This document shows positions 23,012 to 32,333 of a DNA stretch of 34,002 nt, in pieces (the stretch's first letter is position 1; each line of letters starts with the position of its first letter). Source of the stretch: Alphaproteobacteria bacterium (GTDB lineage: Bacteria > Pseudomonadota > Alphaproteobacteria > SMXQ01); assembly GCA_029863585.1 (NCBI GenBank), contig JAOTVC010000014.1, positions 1-34,002 of the forward strand, in the 5' to 3' direction. The translations under genes and the position numbers were made by a program. The notes under the pieces were generated by a model that had not been told where the DNA came from, did not search any database, and was given only the letters and a program-made list of their open reading frames with translations.

Positions 23012-23269
23012 TCAGGACGCCGGCTCCACCGCGACGTAAGTGCGGCCCTGTGCCTTCCTCAGGAACTTGACCTCCCCGTCGGTCAGGGCGAACAGGGTGT
23101 GGTCCTTGCCGATGCCGACATTGTCGCCGGGATGGAACTTGGTGCCGCGCTGGCGCACGATGATGTTGCCGGCGATCACGCTTTCGCCGCCGTACTTCTT
23201 CACGCCGAGACGCCGGCCCGCGGAATCGCGGCCGTTGCGAGACGAACCGCCTGCCTTCTTGTGTGCCAT
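23012..23269 (-). CDS. rpmA: 50S ribosomal protein L27
   Basis: An 85-residue L27, whose N-terminal tail reaches the peptidyl transferase centre. The opening [18 protein letters not shown] and the [20 protein letters not shown] block are diagnostic. There is no N-terminal extension of the kind processed in Firmicutes. Only 3 bases separate it from rplU, and its ribosome site (AAGGA) is formed by the last codons of rplU. Confidence 0.98.
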   Translation of the reverse strand: MAHKKAGGSSRNGRDSAGRRLGVKKYGGESVIAGNIIVRQRGTKFHPGDNVGIGKDHTLFALTDGEVKFLRKAQGRTYVAVEPAS

Positions 23270-23272
23270 GGT

Positions 23273-23420
23273 CTAGTCCTTCTGCGCCGCGGGTTTCTTG
23301 GCGGGGGCTTTCTTCGCCGCCGCGGGTTTCTTTGCCGCCGTCTTCGCCGCCGGTTTCTTCGCCGCCGCGGGTTTCTTGGCCGGCGTTTTCTTCGCCGTTG
23401 CCGTCTTCGCCTTGACCTCG
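23273..23420 (-). repeat. Imperfect Lys/Ala/Pro repeat in the rplU tail
   Basis: The last 48 or so codons of rplU encode tandem imperfect units of the form AKKPAA, AAKK and PAKKPA. At the DNA level, units like ttcgccgccg and cgggtttctt recur. This is coding low-complexity sequence within one gene, not an intergenic repeat. Confidence 0.8.
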
Positions 23421-23836
23421 GCGGCCGGCGCTTCGGCCGGCACCGCTTCGGCGGCGGGGGCGGCGACGGCTTCGGCCTTGTCTTCCTTCGGCGCCTCGCG
23501 CTTGGCCGCGGTCTTCTTCTGGCCCGCCGCGAGGATGCCGGTGATGCGAATCACCGTTTCGAGCTGGCGGTGGCCTTTCTTGCGACGATAACCCTGGCGG
23601 CGCTGCTTCTTGAAGACGATGACCTTGGCGCCACGGCTCTGATCGAGGATATCGGCGGTGACCACGGCGCCTTCGACAAAGGGCGCGCCGACCTTCAAAT
23701 CGGTGCCGTCGTGCAGGGCGAGAACGTTGGAAAAGGTGAGTTCCCCCTCCTTTTCGCCGTCCAGCCGTTCGATGGCCAAAACGTCGTTCTCAGTCACCTT
23801 GTATTGCTTTCCGCCCGTGCGGATGACCGCGTACAT
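23273..23836 (-). CDS. rplU: 50S ribosomal protein L21 with a long basic C-terminal tail
   Basis: A 187-residue L21; the E. coli protein has 103. Residues 1-103 are the standard fold ([30 protein letters not shown]). The remaining 84 or so residues are a low-complexity tail: first an Ala/Glu/Pro-rich part, then repeated AKKPAA-like units resembling the tail of histone H1. The ATG at 23836 is chosen because it begins at the conserved N-terminus and lies downstream of a clear promoter. Codon use in the tail is repetitive (aag/gcc rich), suggesting growth by repeat slippage. Confidence 0.96.
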   Translation of the reverse strand: MYAVIRTGGKQYKVTENDVLAIERLDGEKEGELTFSNVLALHDGTDLKVGAPFVEGAVVTADILDQSRGAKVIVFKKQRRQGYRRKKGHRQLETVIRITGILAAGQKKTAAKREAPKEDKAEAVAAPAAEAVPAEAPAAEVKAKTATAKKTPAKKPAAAKKPAAKTAAKKPAAAKKAPAKKPAAQKD

Positions 23837-23861
23837 TCCGCTCTTCCGTTCTGAAGTTGCC

Positions 23862-23883
23862 AAAAAAGGCGGCTCCTGCCGCC
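23862..23883 (-). terminator. Terminator-like hairpin in the rplU leader
   Basis: On the minus strand a 6-bp GC stem (GGCGGC / GCCGCC) with a 4-base loop is followed directly by six T. It lies about 7 bases after the predicted start of transcription and 25 bases before the rplU ATG. This is the shape of an intrinsic terminator placed for attenuation, although a 5'-protective hairpin would look the same. Confidence 0.6.
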
Positions 23884-23895
23884 GAAAGGTGCGGA

Positions 23896-23923
23896 AATAT
23901 ACCCTGGAAACGGCTCCTGTCAA
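23896..23923 (-). promoter_or_regulatory. Sigma-70 promoter of rplU-rpmA
   Basis: On the minus strand a perfect TTGACA (23923 to 23918) is followed after 16 bases by TATATT (23901 to 23896). Transcription should start near 23890, giving a leader of about 54 bases. It is the best promoter match in the window, as expected for ribosomal protein genes. Confidence 0.8.
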
Positions 23924-24050
23924 CGCTTTTCCGGTCCCATTTGGGAGCCGCAAAGGCCCGACCATGGGGCTTGGAAGGGCGAAAAAACGTCTGGATCGGG
24001 CAGGCTATTTGCGCGACCTTTCACCCAAATCCAAGGGGGAGAACCGAAAA

Positions 24051-25523
24051 ATGGACGATCAGGCAACCGGGCGCAATCTGCCCATCGACAACCCGCTCAT
24101 GCTGATCGGGGGCGAACTGGTGGAAAGCGAGAGCGGCCGCCGCTTCGCTTCCATCGACCCGGCAACCGAAGAGGAGCTCGGCACGGTGCCCGAGGGCTCG
24201 GCCAAGGATGTCGCGCGCGCCTATGAGGCCGCCGCCGCCGCCCAGCCCGGCTGGGCCGCCCTGTCGCCGGCGGAACGCGGCGCCTACCTGCGCAAGCTGG
24301 CCGATGCCCTGCATGAGCAGGCCGAACGCATTCTGATCACCGAGGTGATCGATACCGGCAACACCATCGCCAAGATGCGTGGCGATGTCGGGGCGGCGGT
24401 CAGCCAACTCACCTATTTCTCGGGACTCGGCTACGAGATCAAGGGGGATACCGTGCCGGCGACGCCCGGCAACCTGCACATGACCGTGCGCGAGCCCTAT
24501 GGCGTGGTCGGGCGCATCATCCCGTTCAACCATCCGATCATGTTCGCCGCCGCCAAGCTGGGCCCGGCCTTGATGGCGGGCAATACGGTCATCGAGAAAC
24601 CATCGGAGCAGAGCCCCCTGAGCGCCTCGATTCTGGCCGAGATCTGCGCCGAAGTGCTGCCCGCGGGGGTCGTCAACATCATCACCGGCTTCGGGCGTGA
24701 GGCGGGCGACGCCATCGTGCGTCACCCCAAGATCAAGCGGGTCGCCTTCATCGGTTCGGTGCCGACCGGCATGGCGATCCAGCGCTCGGCGGCCGAGGTC
24801 GCGGTCAAGAACGTGACCCTGGAACTCGGCGGCAAGAACCCGATGATCGTGTTCCCCGATGCCGACATGGAAAAGGCCGTGCCCGCCGCCATCAACGGCA
24901 TGAACTTCGCCTGGCAGGGCCAGTCCTGCGGTTCGACCAGCCGGCTCTTCCTTCATGCCGATATCTATGACAGCTTCCTCGAGGACCTGGTCGGGCGGGT
25001 CAAGGCCATGAAGGTCGGCGATCCGCTGGCTGAAGATTCCGACATGGGCCCGATCAACAACAAGGGCCAGTACGAGAAGGTCCTCCATTACATCTCTGTC
25101 GGCAAGGAAGACGGTGGCCGCCTTGTGGCCGGCGGCAAGCGGCCCAAGGGCAAAGCGTTCGAGAAAGGCTTCTGGATCGAGCCGACCGTGTTCGCCGACA
25201 TGACGCCGGATATGCGGCTCGCCAACGAAGAGGTGTTCGGACCGGTGCTCTCGGTCTTCAAGTGGGACGATCTCGACCGGGTGATCGAGATCGCCAATTC
25301 GGTGGAATACGGGCTCACGGGCGCGGTTTGGACCCGGGATATCTCGGCCGCCATCGCCACCGCCCATCGCATCGCCTCGGGCTATATCTGGGTCAACGGC
25401 GTCGGCGCCCATTATCCGGCGATGTCGTTCGGCGGATTCCGCAATTCGGGCACCGGGCGCGAGGAGGGCATCGATGAGATGCTGAGCTACACCGAGGAAA
25501 AGGCGATCCACGTCATGTTGTAG
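24051..25523 (+). CDS. NAD(P)-dependent aldehyde dehydrogenase
   Basis: A 490-residue aldehyde dehydrogenase. Cofactor and active-site residues are complete: Asn160 in IIPFNHP, Lys183 in EKPSEQ, Glu258 in LELGGKNP and nucleophile Cys293 in GQSCGSTSR. FIGSVPTG is the NAD-binding turn. The C-terminal half contains EEVFGPVLSV. The ATG at 24051 has a strong AAGGGGGAGA ribosome site; the open frame extends upstream through the divergent rplU region, but that part is not coding. Overall it resembles the betaine-aldehyde-type group, but the substrate cannot be told. It is monocistronic, divergent from rplU. A hairpin just after the stop (25526-25541) lacks a T tract. Confidence 0.9.
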   Translation: MDDQATGRNLPIDNPLMLIGGELVESESGRRFASIDPATEEELGTVPEGSAKDVARAYEAAAAAQPGWAALSPAERGAYLRKLADALHEQAERILITEVIDTGNTIAKMRGDVGAAVSQLTYFSGLGYEIKGDTVPATPGNLHMTVREPYGVVGRIIPFNHPIMFAAAKLGPALMAGNTVIEKPSEQSPLSASILAEICAEVLPAGVVNIITGFGREAGDAIVRHPKIKRVAFIGSVPTGMAIQRSAAEVAVKNVTLELGGKNPMIVFPDADMEKAVPAAINGMNFAWQGQSCGSTSRLFLHADIYDSFLEDLVGRVKAMKVGDPLAEDSDMGPINNKGQYEKVLHYISVGKEDGGRLVAGGKRPKGKAFEKGFWIEPTVFADMTPDMRLANEEVFGPVLSVFKWDDLDRVIEIANSVEYGLTGAVWTRDISAAIATAHRIASGYIWVNGVGAHYPAMSFGGFRNSGTGREEGIDEMLSYTEEKAIHVML

Positions 25524-25740
25524 GGCGCCGGACCGCCGGCGGGAGGAAAAGGGCTGGATAGTTCCTTTTAATTTTCAAAAGCTTACTGTGTCCCCGGGGA
25601 GTCCCGTGACAGCCAAGCGACAGAAATCCGGCGCCGCGCCGTTGTAATAGGGGCAATGCAAGACACCCCGGGACCGGCGGGGCCCGCCCGGGCGAAGTGC
25701 CCGCGGGTAACGTAACGCGGGAAATGTAAAGGTGAATCCG
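25524..25740 (+). other. Intergenic region before the efflux operon
   Basis: These 217 bases hold no convincing gene. There is a GC-rich hairpin at 25526-25541 (CGCCGG / CCGGCG), an A/T-rich patch at 25560-25590 that could hold a promoter, and several overlapping GC palindromes around 25660-25705. No promoter hexamers match well. The ribosome site of the adaptor gene is AAAGGTG just before 25741. Confidence 0.3.
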
Positions 25741-27012
25741 ATGGCGTTTGCCGATCAGACCCCATCCCGGCCAGACGGCCGGATCGACCCGGAGCCGATG
25801 CCGGCGGAACATCACGGCGGCGGCGCGGCGGAGGTCCTTGCCGAGCGCGCCCGGCGCAAGCGCCGGCGCCGGTTCCTTCTGGCCGCGGCGGTCCTGGTGC
25901 TGGCCGGCGGCAGCGCGGCGGCCTGGTACGCGCTGGCCCCCCGCAAGGGGCCGCTCGACGGGGTTCTGACGGCGCCGGTGCGCCAGGGCGACGTGGAAAA
26001 CACCATTTCGGCGCTGGGCCGGCTGCAGCCCCGCGACTTCGTCGATGTCGGCGCCCAGGTCTCCGGCCAGCTCGAGCGCCTTGAGGTGCGGGTCGGCGAA
26101 AAGGTGGAAAAAGGTCAGTTGCTGGCCCGCATCAACCCCACGGTGCTGCTGGCCAAGGTCGAGTCGTCGCGCGCCGAGATCCGTGCGTTGCGCGCCCAGC
26201 TGCAGGAACAGATCGCCGCCCGCGACCTGGCGGAGCTCCAAGCCCAACGCCAGAGACGCATGATGCGCGACAACGCGACCAGCGCCGATGCGCTGGAAAC
26301 CGCCCAGGCGGCGCTGAAGACCGCCCGGGCGCGGGTCACCAAACTGAGTGCGGACATCGACCGCCAGACTTCATCGCTGAAGGCCGACGAGGCGACGCTG
26401 GGCTACACCCGCATCTACGCGCCGATCGCCGGCACCGTGGTCTCCATCGCCGCCCAGCAGGGCCAGACGCTGAATGCGGCACAGCAGACTCCGGTGATCC
26501 TGCGCATCGCCGACCTTTCCGCCATGACCGTACGCACCCAGGTGTCGGAAGCCGATGTCAGCAAGCTGGCACCCGGGATGGAGGTCTATTTCACGACGCT
26601 CGGCGACCGCAGGCGGCGATGGCGGTCGAAACTGGGCCAGGTTCTACCTGCCCCGGAGGTGGTCAACAATGTCGTGCTCTATACCGCGTTGTTCGATATC
26701 GATAACGCCGGGGGCGATCTGATGACCGAGATGAGCGCCCAGGTGTATTTCGTCCTGGGCCGGGCCGACGATGTGCTGACGGTGCCGGTCTCGGCGCTGC
26801 AGCGGGGCGAGGAACCGGGCAGCTATACCGTTTCCGTGGTCGGCGACAACGACGTGATCGAGCAGCGCGCGGTGCGGATCGGCGTCCGCAACCGCATCCG
26901 GGCGGAGGTCCTTTCCGGTCTCAAGGCGGGCGAGCGGGTCATCGCCGGGCGCGGCCGGGATGCCACCTCCGGCGGCCGGAAGCGCCAACGCAGGCGGCGG
27001 TTCCGCCTCTAG
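25741..27012 (+). CDS. macA: MacA-like periplasmic adaptor (HlyD/RND membrane fusion family)
   Basis: A 423-residue membrane fusion protein linking the inner-membrane transporter to the outer-membrane channel. The N-terminus is cytoplasmic and Arg-rich (RRKRRRR at about 38-44), with one transmembrane helix at about 45-64. The barrel-sandwich halves contain [20 protein letters not shown] and [19 protein letters not shown]. Between them a long alpha hairpin (about 135-225) reaches toward the outer-membrane partner. The C-terminal membrane-proximal domain includes [12 protein letters not shown] and ends in a basic RRRRFRL. The ATG at 25741 is preferred over a GTG nine bases earlier because AAAGGTG is then properly spaced. 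It is the first gene of the macA-macB-nodT run. Confidence 0.88.
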   Translation: MAFADQTPSRPDGRIDPEPMPAEHHGGGAAEVLAERARRKRRRRFLLAAAVLVLAGGSAAAWYALAPRKGPLDGVLTAPVRQGDVENTISALGRLQPRDFVDVGAQVSGQLERLEVRVGEKVEKGQLLARINPTVLLAKVESSRAEIRALRAQLQEQIAARDLAELQAQRQRRMMRDNATSADALETAQAALKTARARVTKLSADIDRQTSSLKADEATLGYTRIYAPIAGTVVSIAAQQGQTLNAAQQTPVILRIADLSAMTVRTQVSEADVSKLAPGMEVYFTTLGDRRRRWRSKLGQVLPAPEVVNNVVLYTALFDIDNAGGDLMTEMSAQVYFVLGRADDVLTVPVSALQRGEEPGSYTVSVVGDNDVIEQRAVRIGVRNRIRAEVLSGLKAGERVIAGRGRDATSGGRKRQRRRRFRL

Positions 27013-27022
27013 GAGCGGTGGT

Positions 27023-29023
27023 ATGGACGCGGCACTGGACATGCCGGCTGCGGCTGCGAACGCCAGCTCCCTGATCGAGTTGTCGGGTGTCAGCCGCACC
27101 TACGTCACCGGCGCCGATATCGCGGTCGAGGCGTTGAAGCGCGTCAGCCTGCGAATCGATGCCGGAGAGTTCGTCGCCATCATGGGCGCATCGGGGTCGG
27201 GCAAGTCCACCCTGATGCATCTGATCGGTTGTCTCGACCGGCCGAGCGGCGGCCACTATCGCTTCGCCGGCCAGGACCTGGCGGTGCTGGACCGCGATGA
27301 TCGCGCCCGGCTGCGGCGCGAGGCCTTCGGCTTCGTCTTCCAGAGCTATCACCTGATCCCGACGGCGACGGCCTTGGAGAATGTCGAGATTCCCGCCATG
27401 TATGCCGGCCTGGCGCCCGAGGCGCGGCGCCGACGGGCGGCGGAACTGCTCGAGACGCTCGGCCTCGCCGACCGCATGTTCCACCGGCCGAGCCAGCTTT
27501 CCGGCGGCCAGCAGCAGCGCGTTGCCATCGCCCGGGCGCTGATGAACGGCGGGCGCGTGATCCTCGCCGACGAACCGACCGGCGCGCTGGACAGCCAGTC
27601 CGGCGCCGAGCTGATGGCGCTCCTGCGCAAGCTGGCCGCCCGCGGCCATACCATCATCCTGATCACCCACGACCGGGATGTCGCCAACAACGCCGAGCGC
27701 GTCATCGAACTGCGCGACGGGGCGATCGTTTCCGATAGCGGCAAGCCCGTGGACAGCCGTGCTGTTCCCGCCGCCGCCCCGGGCCTGCCCGAATCCGAGC
27801 GTCAGCGCACCCGCCTGGCGGCCCTGGCGGAGGGTGTGGAGGCGGCAAAGACGGCGCTCCGGGCGCTCCGGGTCAATCTGTTCCGCACCGTCCTCACTCT
27901 GCTCGGCATCGTCATCGGCGTCGCTTCGGTGATCACCATGCTGTCGATCGGCGAGGGCGCCAAGCAGGCGGTGATCACCCGCATCGGCTCCATGGGGACC
28001 AACCTGTTGATGGTCCGCGCGCGGTCCTACAACCGGCGCCTGGCGCCAGGCGCTTCGGCGGCGGTGCTGATGCCGGAGGATGCCGACGCCCTCGCCCAAT
28101 TGCCCAATGTCATGACGGCGATGCCGGAGAACCGGGGCAACGTGACCATCCGGGCCGGCAATATCGACGATCAGACACGCATCTACGGCACCACTCCGGA
28201 TTTGCCGGCGACGCGCAACTGGACGGTCCGCATCGGCACCTTCTTTGACTGGGAAGACCTGAGAAGCTATGCACCGGTCGCGGTGCTGGGCCAGAACGTC
28301 GCCGATACCCTGTTCCCGCGCGTCGACAATCCCGTGGGCCGCTACATGCTGGTCGACAACATTCCGTTCCAGGTGGTGGGCGTGCTGGCGTCCAAGGGGT
28401 CGGTGTCGGGCGACGAGGACGACGACGATGTCGTTTTCATCCCCTTGACCACGGGCGGCCTGCGCCTGTTCGGGCGCCGCGATGTGCGCATGATCACCGT
28501 CGCGGTGGAGGATATCGGCGCCATGGACGCCACCGAAAAGGCGATCGGCGATCTTCTCAAGGCGCGCCACTCGGGCGGCCAGCAATTCCGCATCTACAAC
28601 ATGAAATCCTGGCTCGAGACCGCATCGGAAGCACAGAACACGCTGACGCTGCTGCTCGGTTCCATCGCCGCCATCTCGCTCCTGGTGGGCGGTATCGGCG
28701 TGATGAACATCATGTTGGTGACGGTGACCGAACGCACCCGGGAGATCGGCATCCGCATGGCGACCGGGGCGCGCACGCGCGACATCCTGCAGCAGTTCCT
28801 GATCGAGGCGATGGTGGTCTCGGGCCTTGGCGGGATCGCCGGCGTCGGCCTCGGCATCGGCGCCGGTATCGCGGTTCGGTCCTTCGACATGCCGACCGTG
28901 TTTTCGGTCTCCACCGTGGGCCTGGCGTTCGGCTGTGCCGCGGCGGCGGGCCTCGTCTTCGGGTTCATCCCCGCGTGGCGCGCCTCGCGGCTCGATCCGG
29001 TCGCGGCCCTGGCAAGCGAATGA
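27023..29023 (+). CDS. macB: MacB-like ABC transporter (ATPase plus permease)
   Basis: A 666-residue fused ABC protein. The ATPase domain (about 17-250) has Walker A GASGSGKS at 55-62, a Q-loop in FQSYHLIP, the signature LSGGQQQR and Walker [13 protein letters not shown]. The first transmembrane helix is near 285-308 ([15 protein letters not shown]). A large periplasmic MacB domain follows, then the FtsX-like three-helix permease (about 545-660). MacB-type pumps do not carry substrate through the membrane but drive periplasmic export mechanically. Known substrates in other bacteria include macrolides, toxins and siderophores; none can be assigned here. The ribosome site AGGAG overlaps the macA stop. 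Confidence 0.93.
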   Translation: MDAALDMPAAAANASSLIELSGVSRTYVTGADIAVEALKRVSLRIDAGEFVAIMGASGSGKSTLMHLIGCLDRPSGGHYRFAGQDLAVLDRDDRARLRREAFGFVFQSYHLIPTATALENVEIPAMYAGLAPEARRRRAAELLETLGLADRMFHRPSQLSGGQQQRVAIARALMNGGRVILADEPTGALDSQSGAELMALLRKLAARGHTIILITHDRDVANNAERVIELRDGAIVSDSGKPVDSRAVPAAAPGLPESERQRTRLAALAEGVEAAKTALRALRVNLFRTVLTLLGIVIGVASVITMLSIGEGAKQAVITRIGSMGTNLLMVRARSYNRRLAPGASAAVLMPEDADALAQLPNVMTAMPENRGNVTIRAGNIDDQTRIYGTTPDLPATRNWTVRIGTFFDWEDLRSYAPVAVLGQNVADTLFPRVDNPVGRYMLVDNIPFQVVGVLASKGSVSGDEDDDDVVFIPLTTGGLRLFGRRDVRMITVAVEDIGAMDATEKAIGDLLKARHSGGQQFRIYNMKSWLETASEAQNTLTLLLGSIAAISLLVGGIGVMNIMLVTVTERTREIGIRMATGARTRDILQQFLIEAMVVSGLGGIAGVGLGIGAGIAVRSFDMPTVFSVSTVGLAFGCAAAAGLVFGFIPAWRASRLDPVAALASE

Positions 29024-30471
29024 CCGGTCTCCGCCAGGCAACCGGCCGCGCCTTCGCCGCCGCCGTGGCCGCGCTGCTGGGGCTGGCTGCTTGCGTCCAG
29101 GTGGAGGACGGTGCGCCGCCGGCCCTCGGCGGGGAGGTCGTTCCCGCCGCATGGGCGGCGCCGGCGGGCGCGGGACCCGCCGTCTGGCCCCGGCCCGGCT
29201 GGTGGCGGGAATTCGGCTCCCAGGAACTCGACGGCCTCATCATTGCAGCCCGGGCCGCCAATCCGGACCTTGCCGCGGCGGCGGCCCGGGTGGCCCAGGC
29301 CCAGGCGCGGGCGCGGATTGCCGGCGCCCCGTTGTTGCCCGCCGTCGATGCCTCGGGCGCCGCGGACCGCACGGGCCGTCTTTCCGGTGCCCGCCCGGCG
29401 ACTTCCCTGGGGCTCGGTATCGGCGCGAGCTACGAAGTCGACTTCTGGGGGCGCAATGCCGCCGAGCTTAACGCCGCTCGTGCGTCGCTGGCGGCGAGCA
29501 GTTTCGATCGCGCGACCGTGGCGCTGACCATCACCGCGGCGACCGCGTCGAACTACTTTCTGGTCCTCTCCCTGCGCGACCGCATCCGGATCGCCCGTCT
29601 CAACCTCGCCAATGCCGAGCGTGTGCTGGCCCTGGTCGAGGCCCGGGCTCGGTCCGGCGCCGTTTCCCAGCTCGATCTCGCCCGCCAGCGCGCCCAGGTC
29701 GAAGGCCAGCGTGCCGGAATTCCGCCGCTGGAGACCCAGGAATTTGGCGCTCGTGTGGCCCTGGCCTTGGTGCTCGGTCGCGCCCCCGGGGCGCTCGCCA
29801 TCGCCGCCCGCGACCTCGGCGCGCTCAAGGCGCCGGCCGTGAGCCCGGGCATGCCCACGGCGCTGTTGGCGCGCCGGCCCGACATCGCCCGAGCCGAGGC
29901 AGACCTGGCCGCGGCCTCGGCCGATATCACTGTGGCCCGCGCCGCCTTCTATCCCGATGTGCGGCTGACCGGCTCCCTCGATTCCCGCGCCAACGCGGTC
30001 AGCCAATTGTTCCAGAGCACCAATATCGCCTATGCGGTGGGGGCTTCGGTCCTGCAGGCGATCTTCGACGGCGGCGCCCGCCAAGGCGCCGTCGACCTGG
30101 CCGAAGAGAGGAAGCGGGAACTGGTGTATGCCTACAGAAGCGCGGTGCTGGCGGCCATCGCGGACGTCGAGAGTGCGTTGATGGATCTTAATTCTCTAGC
30201 CCGCGAAGAGGTCGCCCGCCGGCGCGAGGCGGCCGCCGCCCGCACCGCCTTCGATCTGGCCGAGACCCGCTACCGGTCCGGCGCCGAAGACCTGCTCACC
30301 GTGCTGGATGCCCAGAGGACCCTTTATCAGGCCCTGGACCGGGTCGCCCAGGTGCGGTTCGATCGATTGTCGGCCCTGGTCACCCTTTTTCGCGCGCTGG
30401 GCGGGGGCTGGCAGGCCTTGGCAGAAACCGATTCGGTCGCGCCGCGACCACCGGTGGATAATCATGGTTAA
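29020..30471 (+). CDS. NodT-type outer-membrane efflux lipoprotein
   Basis: A 483-residue TolC-superfamily channel protein. The signal peptide ends in the lipobox LAAC with the lipidated Cys25. Two outer-membrane efflux repeats follow, typified by [10 protein letters not shown] (near 140) and long helices rich in Ala and Arg. [20 protein letters not shown] and [21 protein letters not shown] are standard NodT/OprM signatures. The ATG at 29020 overlaps the macB stop (ATGA), so the pump is translated as a coupled unit. It completes the tripartite pump. No clear intrinsic terminator follows. Confidence 0.92.
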   Translation: MTGLRQATGRAFAAAVAALLGLAACVQVEDGAPPALGGEVVPAAWAAPAGAGPAVWPRPGWWREFGSQELDGLIIAARAANPDLAAAAARVAQAQARARIAGAPLLPAVDASGAADRTGRLSGARPATSLGLGIGASYEVDFWGRNAAELNAARASLAASSFDRATVALTITAATASNYFLVLSLRDRIRIARLNLANAERVLALVEARARSGAVSQLDLARQRAQVEGQRAGIPPLETQEFGARVALALVLGRAPGALAIAARDLGALKAPAVSPGMPTALLARRPDIARAEADLAAASADITVARAAFYPDVRLTGSLDSRANAVSQLFQSTNIAYAVGASVLQAIFDGGARQGAVDLAEERKRELVYAYRSAVLAAIADVESALMDLNSLAREEVARRREAAAARTAFDLAETRYRSGAEDLLTVLDAQRTLYQALDRVAQVRFDRLSALVTLFRALGGGWQALAETDSVAPRPPVDNHG

Positions 30472-30500
30472 CGACGGAAGGAAATAGGGTCAATCAAATA

Positions 30501-30529
30501 TTGAATGACATCAGGCCCTCGGCTAGCAT
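30501..30529 (+). promoter_or_regulatory. Possible promoter of the first binding-protein gene
   Basis: TTGAAT (30501-30506) and TAGCAT (30524-30529) are separated by 17 bases, each with four of six consensus positions. It would give a leader of about 75 bases before the start at 30612. This is a reasonable but unproven sigma-70 site. Confidence 0.4.
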
Positions 30530-30611
30530 TTGGCCCAAATTCTCGAAATGCCCTGTAAGCCTCCGACAAAAGAGGTGTGGGCATCCTTCTCGACAACATT
30601 GGGAGACACAG

Positions 30612-31916
30612 ATGTTCTCGATCCCTTACGCCCGGTTGGGCCTTGCCGCGCTTGCAGGTGCGGCGGTGACCGCCGGCAGCATCGATACCGTCAAGGCCGC
30701 CGATTTCACCGGCAAGACCATCAAGGTCATCATCGGCTATGCCGCCGGCGGCGGCTACGACCGCTATGGCCGCCAGGTGGCGCGCCATATCGGCAAATAC
30801 CTGCCCGGCAAGCCCACCGTAGTCGCGCAGAACCGGCCCGGCGCCGGCAGCTACAACGCCGCCAACTACATTTTCTACAACGCGCCCAAGGACGGCACAG
30901 AGTTCGGCACCTTTGCCCGCTCCGTGCCCATCCTGGCGCTCGCCGGGAAGAAGGGTCAGGCCAAGTTCGATCCGCGCAAGTTCACCTGGATCGGCACCTC
31001 GTCGAGCTACAAGGGCGAAGCCTACGTGATGGTCGTGCGCAAGGACACCGGCATCAAGTCCATCAACGAGCTGCGCAACCTGGACAAGCCGCTCAATTTC
31101 GCAGCGACGTCGTTCGGCTCCGACGGCACCGACGTGCCGATCGTGCTGCGTGACATGCTCGGAATCAATATCCAGCCGCTTCGCGGCTATCCCGGCGGCA
31201 ACACGCTCTACCTCGCGGTCGAGCGCAATGAGGCCCAGGGCCGGATGACCGGTTACGCCTCGATGAAGACGGCGAAGCCGGATTGGCTCAAGCCGGACGG
31301 ACCGATTCGGGTGATCCTCCAGTTTGCCACCAAGACGCGGCTGCCCGACTTCCCGGACGCTCCCACCGCCCAGGAGGTCGTCACCAAGGCGGACGACAAG
31401 GCGCTGCTCGACCTGCTCGAGTCGCCGTTCTACATGGCCCGCCCCTTTGCGGCTCCTCCGGGCCTCAAGCCGGACGTCGCCAAGGCGCTCCGCGACGGCT
31501 TCATGAAGGCGCATGAGGATCCTAAATATATAGCCGAGGCCAAGAAGTTCCGCCTGCTGACCAGCCCGTCCAGCGGCGAAGAGGTCCAGGCGCTGGTCGA
31601 AAAGCTCGGCAAGATCGACCGCAAGCTCTATGACCGCTATTCCAAGATCCTCGAGAATCCCAAGTCGCCGTTGCGCAAGGTCAAGTGGCTCAAGGTCTCC
31701 GGTGTCATCGACAAGATCGGTAAGCGGGGACGCTTCCAGTTCAAGGTCGACGGCAAGGGCAAGGCCGTGAAGTCCCGCATGGCGGGCGGCGGCTACACCA
31801 AGGTCCAGATCAACGGCAAGAAGGCCAGCCGCAAGAAGGTCAAGGCCGGCATGAATTGCGAGATCTGGTACGAGGGGCCGGGCAGCTATGCCGGGCGGCT
31901 TGACTGCAAATCCTGA
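30612..31916 (+). CDS. TctC/Bug-type periplasmic binding protein with C-terminal extension, copy 1
   Basis: A 434-residue secreted protein. The signal peptide is cleaved after VKA (residue 29). The Bug/TctC fold follows with KVIIGYAAGGGYDRYGRQVA, VVAQNRPGAGS and FGSDGTDVP; such proteins bind carboxylates for tripartite tricarboxylate transporters. After about residue 355 it departs from ordinary TctC and adds roughly 75 residues (VSGVIDKIGKRGRFQFKV, then KVQINGKKA, KAGMNCEIWYEGPGSYAG, LDCKS). That tail has two cysteines and may be a small beta-barrel. The ATG at 30612 is chosen because it starts the signal peptide and has GGGAGA upstream. No TctA or TctB genes are nearby, so the partner is elsewhere or the role differs. 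Confidence 0.85.
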   Translation: MFSIPYARLGLAALAGAAVTAGSIDTVKAADFTGKTIKVIIGYAAGGGYDRYGRQVARHIGKYLPGKPTVVAQNRPGAGSYNAANYIFYNAPKDGTEFGTFARSVPILALAGKKGQAKFDPRKFTWIGTSSSYKGEAYVMVVRKDTGIKSINELRNLDKPLNFAATSFGSDGTDVPIVLRDMLGINIQPLRGYPGGNTLYLAVERNEAQGRMTGYASMKTAKPDWLKPDGPIRVILQFATKTRLPDFPDAPTAQEVVTKADDKALLDLLESPFYMARPFAAPPGLKPDVAKALRDGFMKAHEDPKYIAEAKKFRLLTSPSSGEEVQALVEKLGKIDRKLYDRYSKILENPKSPLRKVKWLKVSGVIDKIGKRGRFQFKVDGKGKAVKSRMAGGGYTKVQINGKKASRKKVKAGMNCEIWYEGPGSYAGRLDCKS

Positions 31917-31942
31917 TTAACAAACCAGACCTGTCTTGTTTT

Positions 31943-31970
31943 GGGCGGGCCCTTTCGGGCCCGCCCTTTT
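31943..31970 (+). terminator. Strong intrinsic terminator after binding protein 1
   Basis: A perfect 10-bp GC stem (GGGCGGGCCC / GGGCCCGCCC) with loop TTTC is followed by TTTTCTTT. It lies 26 bases after the stop codon, so the two paralogous binding-protein genes are separate transcription units. Confidence 0.92.
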
Positions 31971-32060
31971 CTTTGCCGCGGATCTTGTACGCAGGGCCCA
32001 TGGGATGGAGCGGTTTGGCTTCGGAAAATCTCTTGTCTCCAGAACGTTACAGTCTTCAGG

Positions 32061-32188
32061 GCGGTCCGGTCCGGGGCGTCATTGGCATCGAAAAATTTGA
32101 TATAAAAGGCCAAAAAATTTCGGTTTAAAGATAACGCGTTCCTCCCTAAATGAGCGGCGATCACCGCATTTTCTTGCGGTCCGGTCCG
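32061..32188 (+). repeat. 13-base direct repeat flanking the A/T-rich island
   Basis: GCGGTCCGGTCCG is present exactly at 32061-32073 and 32176-32188, 115 bases apart start to start. Each copy itself holds the tandem GGTCC-GGTCC. The second copy overlaps the left arm of the leader hairpin. It may be a regulator site or chance in GC-rich sequence. Confidence 0.5.
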
Positions 32189-32214
32189 CACCGGCGGTTG
32201 GCCGCCGGCGGACC
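32183..32214 (+). other. Two-part stem-loop in the leader of binding protein 2
   Basis: GGTCCG pairs with CGGACC, and inside it CCGGCGG pairs with CCGCCGG around the loop TTGG. That gives 13 base pairs with a CA bulge on the left. No T tract follows, so it is not an ordinary terminator. It could be a structured leader element or an operator palindrome. Confidence 0.5.
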
Positions 32215-32333
32215 ATCACAGTGGCATCTCGGCGGGCAAGGTCGACGCATTACGAAGCGGCCGCCGAGGCAACACGCAGCGTGTCGCGGCGTCCCTCACA
32301 AGGATTGGAGGCACCATGACACAGGAGACTCAG

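Larger units (their letters stand above)
31971..32333 (+). promoter_or_regulatory. Regulatory region of binding protein 2
   Basis: This stretch has no convincing gene; a 101-codon open frame on the minus strand runs across the terminator and is not credible. An A/T-rich island at 32090-32135, striking in this GC-rich sequence, includes TATAAA at 32101-32106 and is the likely promoter area, but no -35/-10 pair is well spaced. A 13-base direct repeat GCGGTCCGGTCCG occurs at 32061-32073 and 32176-32188, flanking the island. A hairpin follows at 32183-32214. Two ribosome sites precede alternative starts at 32316 and 32334. Confidence 0.45.

Noticed and set aside
23273-23420. Repeated sequence in rplU considered as a CRISPR or intergenic repeat array
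   Set aside because: The units are short, imperfect, contiguous and in frame, encoding Lys/Ala/Pro repeats; there are no spacers.
23658-24050. An upstream extension of the aldehyde dehydrogenase frame by 131 codons
   Set aside because: It runs through the rplU promoter and coding region on the other strand; the strong ribosome site and conserved start are at 24051.
25526-25541. Hairpin after aldehyde dehydrogenase considered as an intrinsic terminator
   Set aside because: The stem is only 6 bp and is followed by GGAGGAAAAGGG with no T tract on the plus strand.
31886-32191. A 101-codon minus-strand open frame between the two binding-protein genes
   Set aside because: It spans a strong intrinsic terminator and the end of copy 1, and has no recognisable motif.
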